Part shown: positions 1 to 9,246 of the stretch, in pieces | How positions within the stretch are numbered: the first letter of the stretch is position 1 | How the letters are laid out: every line of letters begins with the position of its first letter | Origin: Streptomyces sp. B21-105 | GTDB taxonomy: Bacteria; Actinomycetota; Actinomycetes; Streptomycetales; Streptomycetaceae | Direction: 5' to 3' | DNA: 64,000 bases | Assembly (NCBI RefSeq): GCF_036898465.1 | Contig: NZ_JARUMJ010000001.1 | Span: 8,494,001 to 8,558,000 of the forward strand | The notes under the pieces: model-generated | What the model was told of the DNA's origin: nothing | Seen by the model: only the letters and a program-made list of their open reading frames with translations | Database searches by the model: none | Translations under genes and position numbers: made by a program

Positions 1-790
1 GCACCCCGCCCGTCGAGAGCGAGGCGCGCAGTGTGCGGCGCAGATCGATGGAGCCCCGGGCGGCCCGGCGGCGGCGCGCGGCCATCCGGGTGGCGAGCTT
101 GCGCGCCAACGGCTGCACCGTCCGCCGCAGTTCGGCGAGCCGGTCCCTGCCCGCGTACAGGAAGTCGACCCGGTCCGCGGTCGGGGCCACCGCCCGGCGG
201 GCGATCTCGTCCCGCCCGCGCCGCTCCGCCACCCGACGGCGCGCCTCCGCGGCGACCAGGCCGCGGAACGCCTCGATGCGCCGTCGGATCTCGTCCTCCA
301 GCAGCCGGCCGGTGAAGCCGGAACCGTCCCGCGCCCGCATGTCGTCGCGCACGCGCGCCAACAGCGTCTGCGGGCGCAGCCGTTCGAGTGTCTGGTACGA
401 CGACCAGCCGTCCGCGCCCGGCGAACTCCCGTACCCGCCCAGCCCGTCGACCGCCTCGATCGCCAGTCGGCCCAGCATCGCCTCGTCACCGTCGGCGAGT
501 GCGGCGGCCAGCCGCTCGCGCAGGTCGTCCCGGTCGCCCGGCTCGCCCTCGGGCGCGCCCACGCCGCGAGGGAAGTACAGGTCGAAGACGGTGTCGAACA
601 CCCGCCGTTGGTCGGCCGAGTGCAGCAGCGTCGCCGCCAGGCCTTCGCGCAGCAGGGCCCGGTCGGCGAATCCCAGCGCCGCGGTGGCCTCGGCGGCGTC
701 CACGGTCTCGCCCGTGCCGACGCGGACGCCGTGGGCGCGCAGTGCGGCGACGAAGCCGGCCAGCCGGTCGGCGACCCCGGCGGCGCTCAC
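1..790 (-). CDS. VWA domain-containing CoxE-like protein (3' part outside window)
   Basis: The visible 263 codons begin with GTG at 790 and run off the window edge. The N-terminus (start MSAAGVADRLAGFVAALRAH) and the segment RGSIDLRRTLRASLSTGG near the edge are typical of the CoxE/VWA partner of MoxR ATPases; the VWA domain and its metal-binding MIDAS motif would lie outside the window, so they are not seen. The GTG overlaps the TGA of the upstream MoxR gene by four bases (GTGA), which implies translational coupling. MoxR-VWA pairs are generally chaperone-like units that mature or insert cofactors into client complexes; the client here cannot be told from the window. Confidence 0.85.
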   Translation of the reverse strand, partial: MSAAGVADRLAGFVAALRAHGVRVGTGETVDAAEATAALGFADRALLREGLAATLLHSADQRRVFDTVFDLYFPRGVGAPEGEPGDRDDLRERLAAALADGDEAMLGRLAIEAVDGLGGYGSSPGADGWSSYQTLERLRPQTLLARVRDDMRARDGSGFTGRLLEDEIRRRIEAFRGLVAAEARRRVAERRGRDEIARRAVAPTADRVDFLYAGRDRLAELRRTVQPLARKLATRMAARRRRAARGSIDLRRTLRASLSTGGV

Positions 791-1644
791 ACGGCGTCCA
801 GGTCGAGCTTCGCGCCCGCCTTGAGGACGTCGTCCTGGTGCTTGAGGATCACGCCGAGACTGTCGCGGACGACGTTCTCGTTCAGGGTGTCGGCGCCGAG
901 CGCGAGGAGGGTGCGCGCCCAGTCGATCGTCTCCGCCACGGACGGCGCCTTGCGCAGGTCCATCGCGCGCAACGCGCCCACCACCCGGACCACCGACTCG
1001 GCCAGCGCCGCGTCGATGCCGGGCACCTTCAGCCGGACGATCCGCCGCTCCAGCTCCTCCTCCGGAAAACCGATGTGCAGGAAGAGGCAGCGGCGGCGCA
1101 GCGCCTCCGACAGCTCACGGCTGGCGTTGGAGGTGAGGACCACGAAGGGGCGGCGGGTCGCGGTGATCGTGCCCAGCTCCGGGACGGTGACCTGGAAGTC
1201 GCTGAGCACCTCGAGGAGCAGTCCCTCCACCTCGACGTCGGCCTTGTCGGTCTCGTCGATCAGCAGGACGGTCGGCTCGTCGCCGCGGATCGCGGTCAGC
1301 AGCGGGCGGGGGAGCAGGAACTCCTCGCTGAAGATGTCGGTGCGGGCCGCGTCCCAGGTCTCGTCCCGGCCGGCGCTGATGCGCAGCAGCTGCTTGGCGT
1401 GGTTCCACTCGTACAGCGCACGGGACTCGTCGACGCCCTCGTAGCACTGCAGCCGCACCAGCCGGGCCCCCGCGACCTGCGCCACGGCCTTGGCCAGCTC
1501 GGTCTTGCCGACCCCGGCCGGCCCCTCCACCAGCAGCGGCTTGCCGAGCCGGTCGGCGAGGAAGACGGTCGTGGCGACGGCGGGGGAGGCCAGGTACCCG
1601 CTCTCGGCGAGCCGGGCGCGGACATCGTCGACGGACGTGAACAA
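787..1644 (-). CDS. MoxR-family AAA+ ATPase
   Basis: A 285-residue ATPase of the normal MoxR length. Walker A GPAGVGKT lies at residues 41-48 and Walker B LLIDE at 127-131, followed by the arginine-rich sensor region. I place the start at the TTG at 1644 because GGAGG sits six bases upstream and the protein then begins F-T-S-V-D-D-V, as MoxR proteins do; an in-frame ATG at 1722 would add 26 residues unlike the family. The gene is coupled to the VWA gene by a 4-base overlap. MoxR proteins use ATP hydrolysis together with a VWA partner to remodel client proteins in the cytoplasm. Confidence 0.93.
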   Translation of the reverse strand: MFTSVDDVRARLAESGYLASPAVATTVFLADRLGKPLLVEGPAGVGKTELAKAVAQVAGARLVRLQCYEGVDESRALYEWNHAKQLLRISAGRDETWDAARTDIFSEEFLLPRPLLTAIRGDEPTVLLIDETDKADVEVEGLLLEVLSDFQVTVPELGTITATRRPFVVLTSNASRELSEALRRRCLFLHIGFPEEELERRIVRLKVPGIDAALAESVVRVVGALRAMDLRKAPSVAETIDWARTLLALGADTLNENVVRDSLGVILKHQDDVLKAGAKLDLDAV

Positions 1645-1784
1645 CGGGGGCCTCCGGCGGTCGGCGCGGGCGGGGTGCGTGATCCGCCCACTATCTAAGC
1701 GCTTGTTCACCGACTTTGTCATCAGGGTTCCCCGCCCCCTCGCCGCCGGGGGCGTTGTCGGTGGCGGGCGGTACGTTGCGGGGC

Positions 1785-2363
1785 ATGGGTGTGTATCTGG
1801 TGAGCGTGGACGCGCGAGAGTGGTTCGGGCACGAGGAGGGCGGACACGGCGACAAGGCCACGGCGCTGAACGAGGAACTGCGCCGGCGCGGACTGCCGCC
1901 GTACCTGCCGGCGGAGTCCGCCGCACCGGCACGGGACTGGTTCGAGGAGAAGGCGAGCCTGTCCATGGCGGCGTTCGCCGCGCTGTGCCGGGCGCACCTC
2001 ACCCCGGCCGAGGAGGAGACGCTGCTGGGCTGGACCGTCCTGGTGCCGGTCTCCCTCGACCGGGAGGTGAAGGTGCCGATCGGCGGCGCCTACGTGGACG
2101 AGACGCTGATCGTCGGAGCACCTCAGGTCCTCACCCTCGCCGAACGGCTGGCCCACGCTCTCGACCTGCCCCTGGACGCGATACCGGAGACCGGCGGCAA
2201 CCTGGAGATGACGAACTGGTTCCTCGAGGGCGGGGCGGACGCGGCGGGCGCGGCGCGGCCGGCGCCGTGGGCCGACGCTCCGGAGGCGGCCTTCTACGCG
2301 GCCCTGTACCTGCGCGCCGCCCGGTACGCACTGCGGCACGGCTGCCCGATGACCTGGTCTTGA
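1785..2363 (+). CDS. Conserved hypothetical protein
   Basis: A 192-residue acidic cytoplasmic protein that I do not recognise; it has no signal peptide and no membrane segment. The start ATG at 1785 (MGVYLVSVDAREWFG) is preferred over an in-frame start at 1716, which would add a low-complexity proline/glycine leader. Recognisable blocks are an aromatic- and acid-rich N-terminus, a middle segment GWTVLVPVSLDREVKVPIGG, and a C-terminus with an alanine/tyrosine helix (FYAALYLRAARYALRHG). Codon use matches the surrounding genes. It is divergent from the MoxR gene and shares a short intergenic space with it. No function is assigned. Confidence 0.75.
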   Translation: MGVYLVSVDAREWFGHEEGGHGDKATALNEELRRRGLPPYLPAESAAPARDWFEEKASLSMAAFAALCRAHLTPAEEETLLGWTVLVPVSLDREVKVPIGGAYVDETLIVGAPQVLTLAERLAHALDLPLDAIPETGGNLEMTNWFLEGGADAAGAARPAPWADAPEAAFYAALYLRAARYALRHGCPMTWS

Positions 2364-2648
2364 CCCGAGACCGCAGCCGCAGCCGGGCCGCGCACGCCGT
2401 GCGAGGGAGGCGCGCGTCGTGGCGCGCCGGAGCCCGGTGCGATCCGCCCGGCGGCGGGAACCCGGCCGGCCTGCGCCGGGCGACGGTGCGGTCGTCCGCG
2501 TCGGCGGTGAGCGCCACGCCGTCCACCGCGACGAGGACGGGCAGTCGCACGGCCTGTCCCGCAGGGCCCGGCGGTCGACCCGCTCGAACCCCGCGCGACC
2601 TCCGAGCCGGCCCGGCGGCGCGCCGAGGGCGGCCCGGTCCGGCCCGCC
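2364..2648. other. Convergent intergenic region with candidate hairpin terminator
   Basis: This gap separates two convergent genes. I see no credible gene in it. The only structure is a perfect 7-base stem, GGCGCGC at 2409-2415 and GCGCGCC at 2422-2428, with a 6-base loop. It could act as a weak bidirectional terminator, but it has no U-tract. Confidence 0.35.
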
Positions 2649-3341
2649 TCAGTCGACCAGGACGACCTCCAGGGTGCGCGGGCCGTGCACCCCCTCCACC
2701 CGGTCCAGCTCGATGTCGCTGGTCGCCGACGGACCGGAGATCCACGTCAACGGGCGGGCCGGGTCGAGCCGCTCGAGGGCCTGCGGCACGGACGACACGA
2801 CCTGTCCGGGCACCCGGACCACGCACACATGGTGGTCGGGGACCAGGGTGATGCGGCGCCGGCCCTGATCGGGTCCGCCGTCCAGGACGATCGTCCCGGT
2901 CTCGGCGATCGCCACCGCGCACGCCGTGACCACGCTGTCGACGCCGTCCAGCTCGTGCGCGGTGCTCTCGGCCCGGTCCTCGATCCGCTCGGCGTCCGTC
3001 GCGGACAGCCAGGCGCGGTCCAGCCCGGGCGGCGCGAGAACCGACCTCGCCCCGTGGTCCGCGAGCAACCGGCCGATCAGGGACGGGAGTTCGTCCTCCG
3101 TGCAGCGATGCACGAGCGCCCGGTAGTCGGCCAGGTTCTCCGCCAGCAGCTCCGCCGTCTGTGCGGCGTCGCGCTCGCCGTGCTCCCGCAGATACTCCCG
3201 GGCGACGGCTTCCCCGTACCCGGCGACCTGCCCGGACCCACCGGACCCACCGGATTCACCGGACCCGTCCTGAGCGTCGTCGCGCGGTACGTCGGACAGC
3301 GCCCGCCGCACCCGGCCCAGGATCTGTTCCCTGCTGCTCAC
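2649..3341 (-). CDS. lutC: LUD-domain protein of L-lactate utilisation (LutC)
   Basis: A 230-residue LUD-domain protein, third subunit of the LutABC system that oxidises L-lactate to pyruvate in the cytoplasm. The start GTG at 3341 overlaps the lutB TGA by four bases. After a short start helix (SSREQILGRVRRAL) there is a glycine/serine linker, then the LUD core with the signature ETGTIVLDGG and a C-terminal HVCVVRVPGQVV strand. Length and motifs fit LutC. It is the last gene of a minus-strand run rhaI-rhaD-rhaB-lutA-lutB-lutC, so its substrate is probably lactate made from rhamnose. Confidence 0.92.
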   Translation of the reverse strand: MSSREQILGRVRRALSDVPRDDAQDGSGESGGSGGSGQVAGYGEAVAREYLREHGERDAAQTAELLAENLADYRALVHRCTEDELPSLIGRLLADHGARSVLAPPGLDRAWLSATDAERIEDRAESTAHELDGVDSVVTACAVAIAETGTIVLDGGPDQGRRRITLVPDHHVCVVRVPGQVVSSVPQALERLDPARPLTWISGPSATSDIELDRVEGVHGPRTLEVVLVD

Positions 3342-4825
3342 TTCGCCGTCCCTTCGCCGGCGTTGCCGCCATTGGTCCGCTGCCACCAGTCGCGGAACGG
3401 TTCCGCGGGCACGGGCGGAAGATCCCGGCTGCCGCTCCACGCCCGGCCCGGACCGGGCAGGGTGCGGGGGTGCAGCCGGCGGGTGCGCGACGCCAGCCGC
3501 TGACCGGCGCGCAGTGCGCCGGGGCGGGCGAACGCCCAGCGGGCCGCCCGCATCGCCGCTCGCTCGGCGGCATGGCCCTTGGCCGGCTTGAGCACCGTCC
3601 GGTTGCCCTCCAGGGTCACCGGCCCGCCCTGCACGACCCGTTCGCGCAGGTGCACCAGCACCTCCGGGATGTCGATGGCGACCGGGCAGACCTCGTAGCA
3701 GGCCCCGCACAGCGAGGAGGCGTACGGCAGCGAGGCGTCGATCTCGCTTCCGGTGCCCCGCAGCTGGGGGCTGAGGATCGCGCCGATCGGGCCCGGGTAG
3801 ACCGAGCCGTAGGCGTGGCCGCCGGCCCGCTCGTACACCGGGCACACGTTCAGACAGGCCGAGCAGCGGATGCAGCGCAGGGCCTGGCGGCCGACCTCGT
3901 CGGCGAGGGTGTCGGTGCGGCCGTTGTCCAGCAGCACCAGGTGGAAGGTCTGCGGACCGTCGCCGTCCACGGTGCCGGTCCAGGTCGAGGTGTACGGGTT
4001 CATGCGCTCGGCCGTCGAGGAGCGGGGCAGCGTCTGGAGGAAGACCTCCAGGTCACGCCAGGTCGGCACGATCTTCTCGATGCCGACGACGGAGATCAGG
4101 GTCTCGGGGAGGGTGAGGCACATCCGCCCGTTGCCCTCCGACTCCACGACCACCAGGGTGCCGGTCTCGGCGACCATGAAGTTCGCGCCCGAGACGCCGA
4201 CCCTGGCCCGCAGGAACTTCTCCCGCAGGTGCAGGCGGGCCGCCTCGGCGAGTTCGGCGGGCGTGTCGGTGAGGCCCTCCGGGGCCGGCCGTCCCCACTC
4301 GCTCATCTCCGCGGCGAAGATGTCCCGGATCTCGCCCCGGTTGCGGTGGATCGCCGGGACCAGGATGTGTGAGGGACGGTCCTTGCCCAACTGCACGATC
4401 AGCTCGGCGAGGTCGGTCTCGTAGGCCCGGATGCCCTCGGCCTCCAGCGCCTCGTTGAGCCCGATCTCCTGCGTCGCCATGGACTTGACCTTGACGACCT
4501 CCGACTCGCCGGTCTCCTTGACCAGCCGCGTGACGATCCGGTTGGCCTCGTCGGCGTCGGCCGCCCAGTGGACCGTGCCGCCGGCCGCGGTGACCGACTC
4601 CTCCAGCTGCACGAGATAGCGGTCGAGATGCCGCAGCGTGTGGTCCTTGATCTGCTTGCCGGCCTCGCGCAGCTCGGCCCAGTCGGACACCTCGGCGACC
4701 GCTGCCGCGCGCTTGGCGCGGATGGTGTGCGTGGCGTGCCGCAGGTTGGCGCGCAAGGTGGTGTTGCCGACCGCCTCGTGGGCGGCCTTCGGAAACGCCG
4801 GCATCCCGACGAACGTCCCGCTCAC
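3338..4825 (-). CDS. lutB: Iron-sulfur LUD protein of L-lactate utilisation (LutB)
   Basis: A 495-residue LutB. The N-terminal two thirds form the LUD domain (VAETGTLVVVESEGNGR around 218-234). The C-terminal part carries ferredoxin-type cysteines: C318, C321, C324 and C328 in CIRCSACLNVCPVY, and C373, C376 and C380 in CGACYEVCPVAIDIP. These ligate iron-sulfur clusters that pass electrons from lactate oxidation. The GTG start at 4825 overlaps the lutA stop, and the TGA overlaps the lutC GTG, both by four bases, so the three subunits should be made in a fixed ratio. A longer reading up to 5344 would run antiparallel into lutA and is not credible. Confidence 0.94.
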   Translation of the reverse strand: MSGTFVGMPAFPKAAHEAVGNTTLRANLRHATHTIRAKRAAAVAEVSDWAELREAGKQIKDHTLRHLDRYLVQLEESVTAAGGTVHWAADADEANRIVTRLVKETGESEVVKVKSMATQEIGLNEALEAEGIRAYETDLAELIVQLGKDRPSHILVPAIHRNRGEIRDIFAAEMSEWGRPAPEGLTDTPAELAEAARLHLREKFLRARVGVSGANFMVAETGTLVVVESEGNGRMCLTLPETLISVVGIEKIVPTWRDLEVFLQTLPRSSTAERMNPYTSTWTGTVDGDGPQTFHLVLLDNGRTDTLADEVGRQALRCIRCSACLNVCPVYERAGGHAYGSVYPGPIGAILSPQLRGTGSEIDASLPYASSLCGACYEVCPVAIDIPEVLVHLRERVVQGGPVTLEGNRTVLKPAKGHAAERAAMRAARWAFARPGALRAGQRLASRTRRLHPRTLPGPGRAWSGSRDLPPVPAEPFRDWWQRTNGGNAGEGTAK

Positions 4826-5577
4826 AGTGCCGGCTCCGCTTCCGTGCTCGCCAGGATCTCCGCGATGTGCACCGGCCGCATCCCGGTCCGCAGCCGGGTC
4901 ATGGTCCCGCCGATGTGCATCAGGCAGGAGTTGTCGGCCGCGCACAGCACCTCCGCGCCGGTCGACTCGGCGTTGCGCACCTTGTCGGCGCCCATCGCCG
5001 CGGAGACGTCGGAGTTCTTCAGCGCGAACGTGCCGCCGAAGCCGCAGCATTCGTCGGCGCCGGGCAGCTCCGCGAGCTCCAGCCCCTTGACCGCCTGGAG
5101 CAGCCGCCGGGGCCGGTCCCCGAGCCCCAGTCCGCGCAGTCCGTGACAGGTGGGGTGGTAGGTGACGGTGTGCGGGTAGTACGCGCCGACGTCCGTCACG
5201 CCGAGCACGTCCACCAGGAACTCGGTGAGTTCGTACGTCTTCGGGACGACCGGGGCGAGGGTCGCGGCGAGCGTGTCGCCGCGCCCTTCCGCCCGGGCCC
5301 GTTCGCCCATCCGCGGATACAGCTCCCGCACCATCGCCCCGCACGACCCCGACGGCGTGACGATCGCCTCGTACCCCCCGAAGACATCGGAGAAATGCCG
5401 AGCGAGGGGCTCGGCCTCATGGCGGTAGCCGGTGTTGTAGTGGGCCTGGCCGCAGCAGGTCTGCGCCATCGGGAAGTCGACCTCGACGCCCAGTCTGGCC
5501 AGCAGTTTAACCACGGCACGGCCGGTATCCGGATAGAGCGTGTCGTTGACACAGGTCAGGAACAGGGCGACACGCAT
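4822..5577 (-). CDS. lutA: CCG-domain iron-sulfur oxidoreductase subunit of L-lactate utilisation (LutA)
   Basis: A 251-residue protein with the two cysteine-rich CCG domains of LutA and GlpC-type subunits: QTCCGQAHYNTG at 40-51 and, near the C-terminus, YHPTCHGLRGLG followed by ADECCGFGGTF. These domains bind a non-cubane iron-sulfur cofactor. The ATG at 5577 has GAGGAG six bases upstream, so I prefer it to the ATG at 5601. The gap to the upstream rhaB stop is only 73 bases on the same strand, which suggests the lut genes belong to the rhamnose transcript. The product L-lactate of the RhaD dehydrogenase half would be the natural substrate. Confidence 0.93.
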   Translation of the reverse strand: MRVALFLTCVNDTLYPDTGRAVVKLLARLGVEVDFPMAQTCCGQAHYNTGYRHEAEPLARHFSDVFGGYEAIVTPSGSCGAMVRELYPRMGERARAEGRGDTLAATLAPVVPKTYELTEFLVDVLGVTDVGAYYPHTVTYHPTCHGLRGLGLGDRPRRLLQAVKGLELAELPGADECCGFGGTFALKNSDVSAAMGADKVRNAESTGAEVLCAADNSCLMHIGGTMTRLRTGMRPVHIAEILASTEAEPAL

Positions 5578-5650
5578 CGCGGCTCCTCGGGAATCGGTCA
5601 TCGGATGAATGAAGAGTAGCCCCCCACGGAGTTCCCGGGGAGACCCCGTC

Positions 5651-7096
5651 TCACCGTGTGGCGAGACGGGCCTCCGCCTCCCGCCACAGGCCGGCGTCGC
5701 CGCGCGGCGTGTAGCGCGTCAGGGGCTGGGTGCGGGCGAGCAGAGCGCGCATGTCGGCGCGGTCGCCGACCAGCCCGTGGGCCCGGGCCTGGACGAGCAC
5801 GTTGCCGAGCGCGGCCGCCTCCGTCGGACCGGCCACCACGGGCAGCCCGCAGGCGTCGGCGGTGAGCTGGCACAGGAGCGTGTTGCGGGTGCCGCCCCCG
5901 ACGATGTGGACCACGTCGACGGCATGGCCGGCCAGCCGCTGCGCGTCCTCGACCGCCCTGCGGTGCGCCAGGGCCAGGGAGTCGAGGATGCAGCGGGTGA
6001 TCTCGCCGGGTGTGCCCGGGACCGGCTGCCCCGAGGCGCGGCAGGCCTCGGCGATCCGCTCCGGCATCCGCCCGGGCGCCAGGAAGACGGCGTCCCCCGC
6101 GTCCACGACCGAGCGCAGCGCGGGCGCGTCCGCCGCGTCCCGCAGCAGTTCCGCCAGGTCGGGGTGGTCCCAGGCGCGCATGCACTCCTGGAGCAGCCAC
6201 AGTCCCATGATGTTGCGCAGATAGCGGACCGTGCCGTCCAGCCCCAGCTCGTTGGTGAAGTTGGCGGCGCGGCTCTCCTCGGTGAGCACGGGCGCCGTCA
6301 GCTCCAGGCCGGCCAGCGACCAGGTGCCGGTGCAGATGTAGGCGAACCGCTCGTCGACGGCCGGGACGGCCGCCACCGCCGACGCGGTGTCGTGCGAGCC
6401 GACCGTGGTGACCGGCACCGGTCCGGTGAGGCCCGTCTCCTCCAGCACCCGGTCCCGCAGCAGCCCCGCCGGGTCGCCGGGCCGCCGCAGCGGGGCGAAC
6501 AGGGTGAGGTCGATGCCGAGCCGGTCGGCGACGGCGTGGGACCAGTCGCCGGCGCGGGGGTCGATCAGCTGTGTCGTCGAGGCGTTCGTCAGCTCGGTGC
6601 CCTGCTCGCCGGTCAGCCAGTACGTCAGCAGGTCCGGGATGAGCAGCAGCCGCCGCGCCTGCGCCAGCTGCGCCGTGGAGGCGGCGGCCGTCAGCTGGTA
6701 GAGGGTGTTGAACGGCGCGTACTGCAGACCGGTCGCCGCGTACAGCTCGGCCGCCGGCATGCTCGCCCACACCTTCTCGGCGACACCCTCGGTGCGTGCG
6801 TCCCGGTAGTGCACCGGGTTGCCGAGGAGCGCCCCGTCGGCGTCCAGCAGACCGTAGTCCACGGCCCAGCTGTCGATGCCGACGGAGTCCACCCGGCCCG
6901 CCGCGCGGAGCCCGTCCAGCACTCCCGCGTACAGGGACAGCACGTCCCAGCGCAGCCCCTCGGGGAGGCGGACCGGGCGGTTGGCGAAGCGGTGCGCCTC
7001 GGTCAGGTCCAGCGTGTCGGGGCCGACGCGGCCGACCATGACGCGCCCGCTGGACGCGCCGAGGTCGACGGCGGCGTAGGACCGCACGGCCGTCAC
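5651..7096 (-). CDS. rhaB: L-rhamnulokinase
   Basis: A 481-residue FGGY-family sugar kinase that phosphorylates L-rhamnulose to L-rhamnulose 1-phosphate. The N-terminal ATPase fold is seen in AVDLGASSGRVMVGRV and SVGIDSWAVDYGLLD, the substrate-binding middle in SHDTASAVAAVPA and CTGTWSLAGLEL, and the C-terminal nucleotide site in HIVGGGTRNTLLCQLTAD. The GTG start at 7096 overlaps the rhaD stop by four bases; no separate strong ribosome site is visible, so translation is probably coupled. Length and motifs fit RhaB rather than xylulokinase or glycerol kinase, and the neighbours (rhaD, rhaI) support this. Confidence 0.95.
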   Translation of the reverse strand: MTAVRSYAAVDLGASSGRVMVGRVGPDTLDLTEAHRFANRPVRLPEGLRWDVLSLYAGVLDGLRAAGRVDSVGIDSWAVDYGLLDADGALLGNPVHYRDARTEGVAEKVWASMPAAELYAATGLQYAPFNTLYQLTAAASTAQLAQARRLLLIPDLLTYWLTGEQGTELTNASTTQLIDPRAGDWSHAVADRLGIDLTLFAPLRRPGDPAGLLRDRVLEETGLTGPVPVTTVGSHDTASAVAAVPAVDERFAYICTGTWSLAGLELTAPVLTEESRAANFTNELGLDGTVRYLRNIMGLWLLQECMRAWDHPDLAELLRDAADAPALRSVVDAGDAVFLAPGRMPERIAEACRASGQPVPGTPGEITRCILDSLALAHRRAVEDAQRLAGHAVDVVHIVGGGTRNTLLCQLTADACGLPVVAGPTEAAALGNVLVQARAHGLVGDRADMRALLARTQPLTRYTPRGDAGLWREAEARLATR

Positions 7097-9132
7097 CGGA
7101 GGAACGCGGCCGCCACACCCGCGTCGACGGGGACATGGAGTCCGGTGGTGTGGGTGAGCTCGCCGCCGGTCAGCGCGAACACGGCGTTCGCCACGTGCTC
7201 GGGCAGCACCTCGCGCTTGAGGATGGTCCGCTGCGCGTAGAACTCGCCCAGCTTCTCCTCCTCGATGCCGTAGGTGGCGGCCCGCTGGGCGCCCCACCCG
7301 CCGGCGAAGATGCCCGAGCCGCGCACCACGCCGTCCGGGTTGACCCCGTTGACGCGGATGCCGTGCTCGCCCAGTTCGGCCGCGAGCAGCCGCACCTGGT
7401 GGGCCTGGTCGGCCTTGGTGGCGGAGTAGGCGATGTTGTTGGGCCCGGCGAAGACGGCGTTCTTCGAGGCGATGTAGACGATGTCGCCGCCGAGGCGCTG
7501 CGCGATCATCGTGCGGGCGGCCTCGCGGGAGACGAGGAAGGACCCGCGGGCCATGATGTCGTGCTGGAGGTCCCAGTCCTTCGCAGACGTCTCCAGCAGC
7601 GGCTTGGAGATCGAGATGCCGGCGTTGTTGACGACCAGGTCGACCCCGCCGAAGGCGAGCGCGGCAGCGTCGAAGGCGGCGGCGATCTGCTCCTCGGACG
7701 TCACGTCGACGGTGACCGCGACGGCCTTGTCGGGCCCGCCGAGCTCCTCGGCGACGGCGGCCGCGTTCTCGCCGTTGAGATCGGCGACGACCACGCAGGC
7801 GCCCTCGGCGGCCAGCCGGTGCGCGATCGCCTTGCCGATCCCGCTGCCGCCTCCCGTCACCAGGGCGACCCGGGTGGCGAGCGGCTTGGCCTTCGGCATC
7901 CGCTGGAGCTTGGCCTCCTCGAGCGCCCAGTACTCGATGCGGAACTTCTCCGACTCCTCGATCGGCGCGTACGAGGACACCGCCTCGGCGCCGCGCATCA
8001 CGTTGATCGCGTTGACGTAGAACTCGCCGGCCACCCGGGCGGTCTGCTTGTCCTTGCCGAAGGAGAACATGCCCACGCCCGGCACCAGCACGATCGCCGG
8101 GTCGGCGCCGCGCATCGCGGGGGAGTCGGGCTCGGCGTGCCGCGCGTAGTAGGCGGCGTATTCCTCGCGGTAGGCGGTGTGCAGCTCCCCGAGCCGGTCC
8201 ACGGCCTCGTGGAGCGGGGCGGTCGGCGGCAGGTCCAGGACCAGCGGCCGCACCTTGGTGCGCAGGAAGTGGTCGGGGCAGGAGGTGCCGAGCGCGGCGA
8301 GCCGCGGGTGCTCGGCCCGCGCGGTGAAGTCGAGGACGACGTCCGAGTCGTCGAAGTGTCCGACCTGCGGCCGGTCCTGGGAGGCGATCGCCCGCACGTA
8401 CGGCGCGAGCGCGGCCGCCCGCTTGCGGCGCTCGCTCTCGGGCAGCGGCCGGTAGCCCTCGAGGACGGGACCGAAGGGCTCGGCCCTGCCCTTCTCGGCG
8501 AGGAACGCCTCGGCGGCGCGGATGATGTGCAGCGAGTTGCGCTCGCACTCCTCGGCGCTGTCGCCCCAGGCGGTGACGCCGTGACCGCCGAGGATCACAC
8601 CGATGGCCTGCGGGTTGGCCGCCTTGATGGCGGCGATGTCCAGGCCCAGCTGGAACCCGGGGCGCCGCCACGGCACCCAGGCGACCGCGTCGCCGAAGCA
8701 CTCGGCGGTCAGCTTCTCCCCGTCGGCGGCGCAGGCGAGCGCGATGCCGGAGTCCGGGTGCAGATGATCGACGTGCGCGGCGTCGACGAGCCCGTGCATC
8801 GCGGTGTCGATGGAGGGGGCGGCCCCGCCCTTGCCGTGCAGGCAGTAGTCGAACGCGGCGACCATCTCGTCCTCGCGCTCGACGCCCGGGTAGACGTCCC
8901 GCAGTGCCCGCAGCCGGTCCAGCCGCAGCACGGCCAGTCCGGCCTCGGTGAGCGTGCCGAGGTCGCCGCCCGACCCCTTCACCCACAGCAGCTCGACGTC
9001 CCCGCCGGTGACGGGGTCGGTGTCGGAGCCCTTGGCCGACGTGTTGCCGCCGGCGTAGTTGGTGTTGCGGGGATCGGCGCCGAGCCGGTTGGACCGGGCG
9101 AGGAGAGCCGCGGCTTCGGGGTGGGTGGACAT
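7093..9132 (-). CDS. rhaD: Bifunctional rhamnulose-1-phosphate aldolase / L-lactaldehyde dehydrogenase
   Basis: A 679-residue fusion. The N-terminal half is a class II aldolase with zinc-binding histidine motifs (HVDHLHPDS, LGGHGVTAWGDS) that splits L-rhamnulose 1-phosphate into DHAP and L-lactaldehyde. The C-terminal half is a short-chain dehydrogenase with nucleotide motif TGGGSGIG at 426-433 and catalytic Tyr569 and Lys573, which oxidises lactaldehyde to L-lactate. This architecture is the Gram-positive/actinobacterial and rhizobial RhaD type. It links rhamnose breakdown directly to the adjacent lutABC genes. ATG at 9132 starts the protein; the stop overlaps rhaB. Confidence 0.95.
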   Translation of the reverse strand: MSTHPEAAALLARSNRLGADPRNTNYAGGNTSAKGSDTDPVTGGDVELLWVKGSGGDLGTLTEAGLAVLRLDRLRALRDVYPGVEREDEMVAAFDYCLHGKGGAAPSIDTAMHGLVDAAHVDHLHPDSGIALACAADGEKLTAECFGDAVAWVPWRRPGFQLGLDIAAIKAANPQAIGVILGGHGVTAWGDSAEECERNSLHIIRAAEAFLAEKGRAEPFGPVLEGYRPLPESERRKRAAALAPYVRAIASQDRPQVGHFDDSDVVLDFTARAEHPRLAALGTSCPDHFLRTKVRPLVLDLPPTAPLHEAVDRLGELHTAYREEYAAYYARHAEPDSPAMRGADPAIVLVPGVGMFSFGKDKQTARVAGEFYVNAINVMRGAEAVSSYAPIEESEKFRIEYWALEEAKLQRMPKAKPLATRVALVTGGGSGIGKAIAHRLAAEGACVVVADLNGENAAAVAEELGGPDKAVAVTVDVTSEEQIAAAFDAAALAFGGVDLVVNNAGISISKPLLETSAKDWDLQHDIMARGSFLVSREAARTMIAQRLGGDIVYIASKNAVFAGPNNIAYSATKADQAHQVRLLAAELGEHGIRVNGVNPDGVVRGSGIFAGGWGAQRAATYGIEEEKLGEFYAQRTILKREVLPEHVANAVFALTGGELTHTTGLHVPVDAGVAAAFLR

Positions 9133-9170
9133 GGAGTTTCCTTACTTCTCAGGAGAGGGTGAGTGGACTT

Positions 9171-9203
9171 ACCAGGGGGCGCGGGGAACTGCGCGACCAG
9201 CCA
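9171..9203. repeat. Streptomyces-type dispersed intergenic repeat motif
   Basis: Between rhaI and rhaD lies the sequence GGGCGCGGGGAACTGCGCGA followed by CCAGCCAC. I recognise this word from many intergenic regions of Streptomyces chromosomes, where near-identical copies recur next to genes. It contains short self-complementary CGCG arms and may form a small hairpin. Only one copy is seen in this window. Confidence 0.6.
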
Positions 9204-9246
9204 CTTCCGGCCTGCACTCCGCGACGAGACAGATCACCGCGGACGC

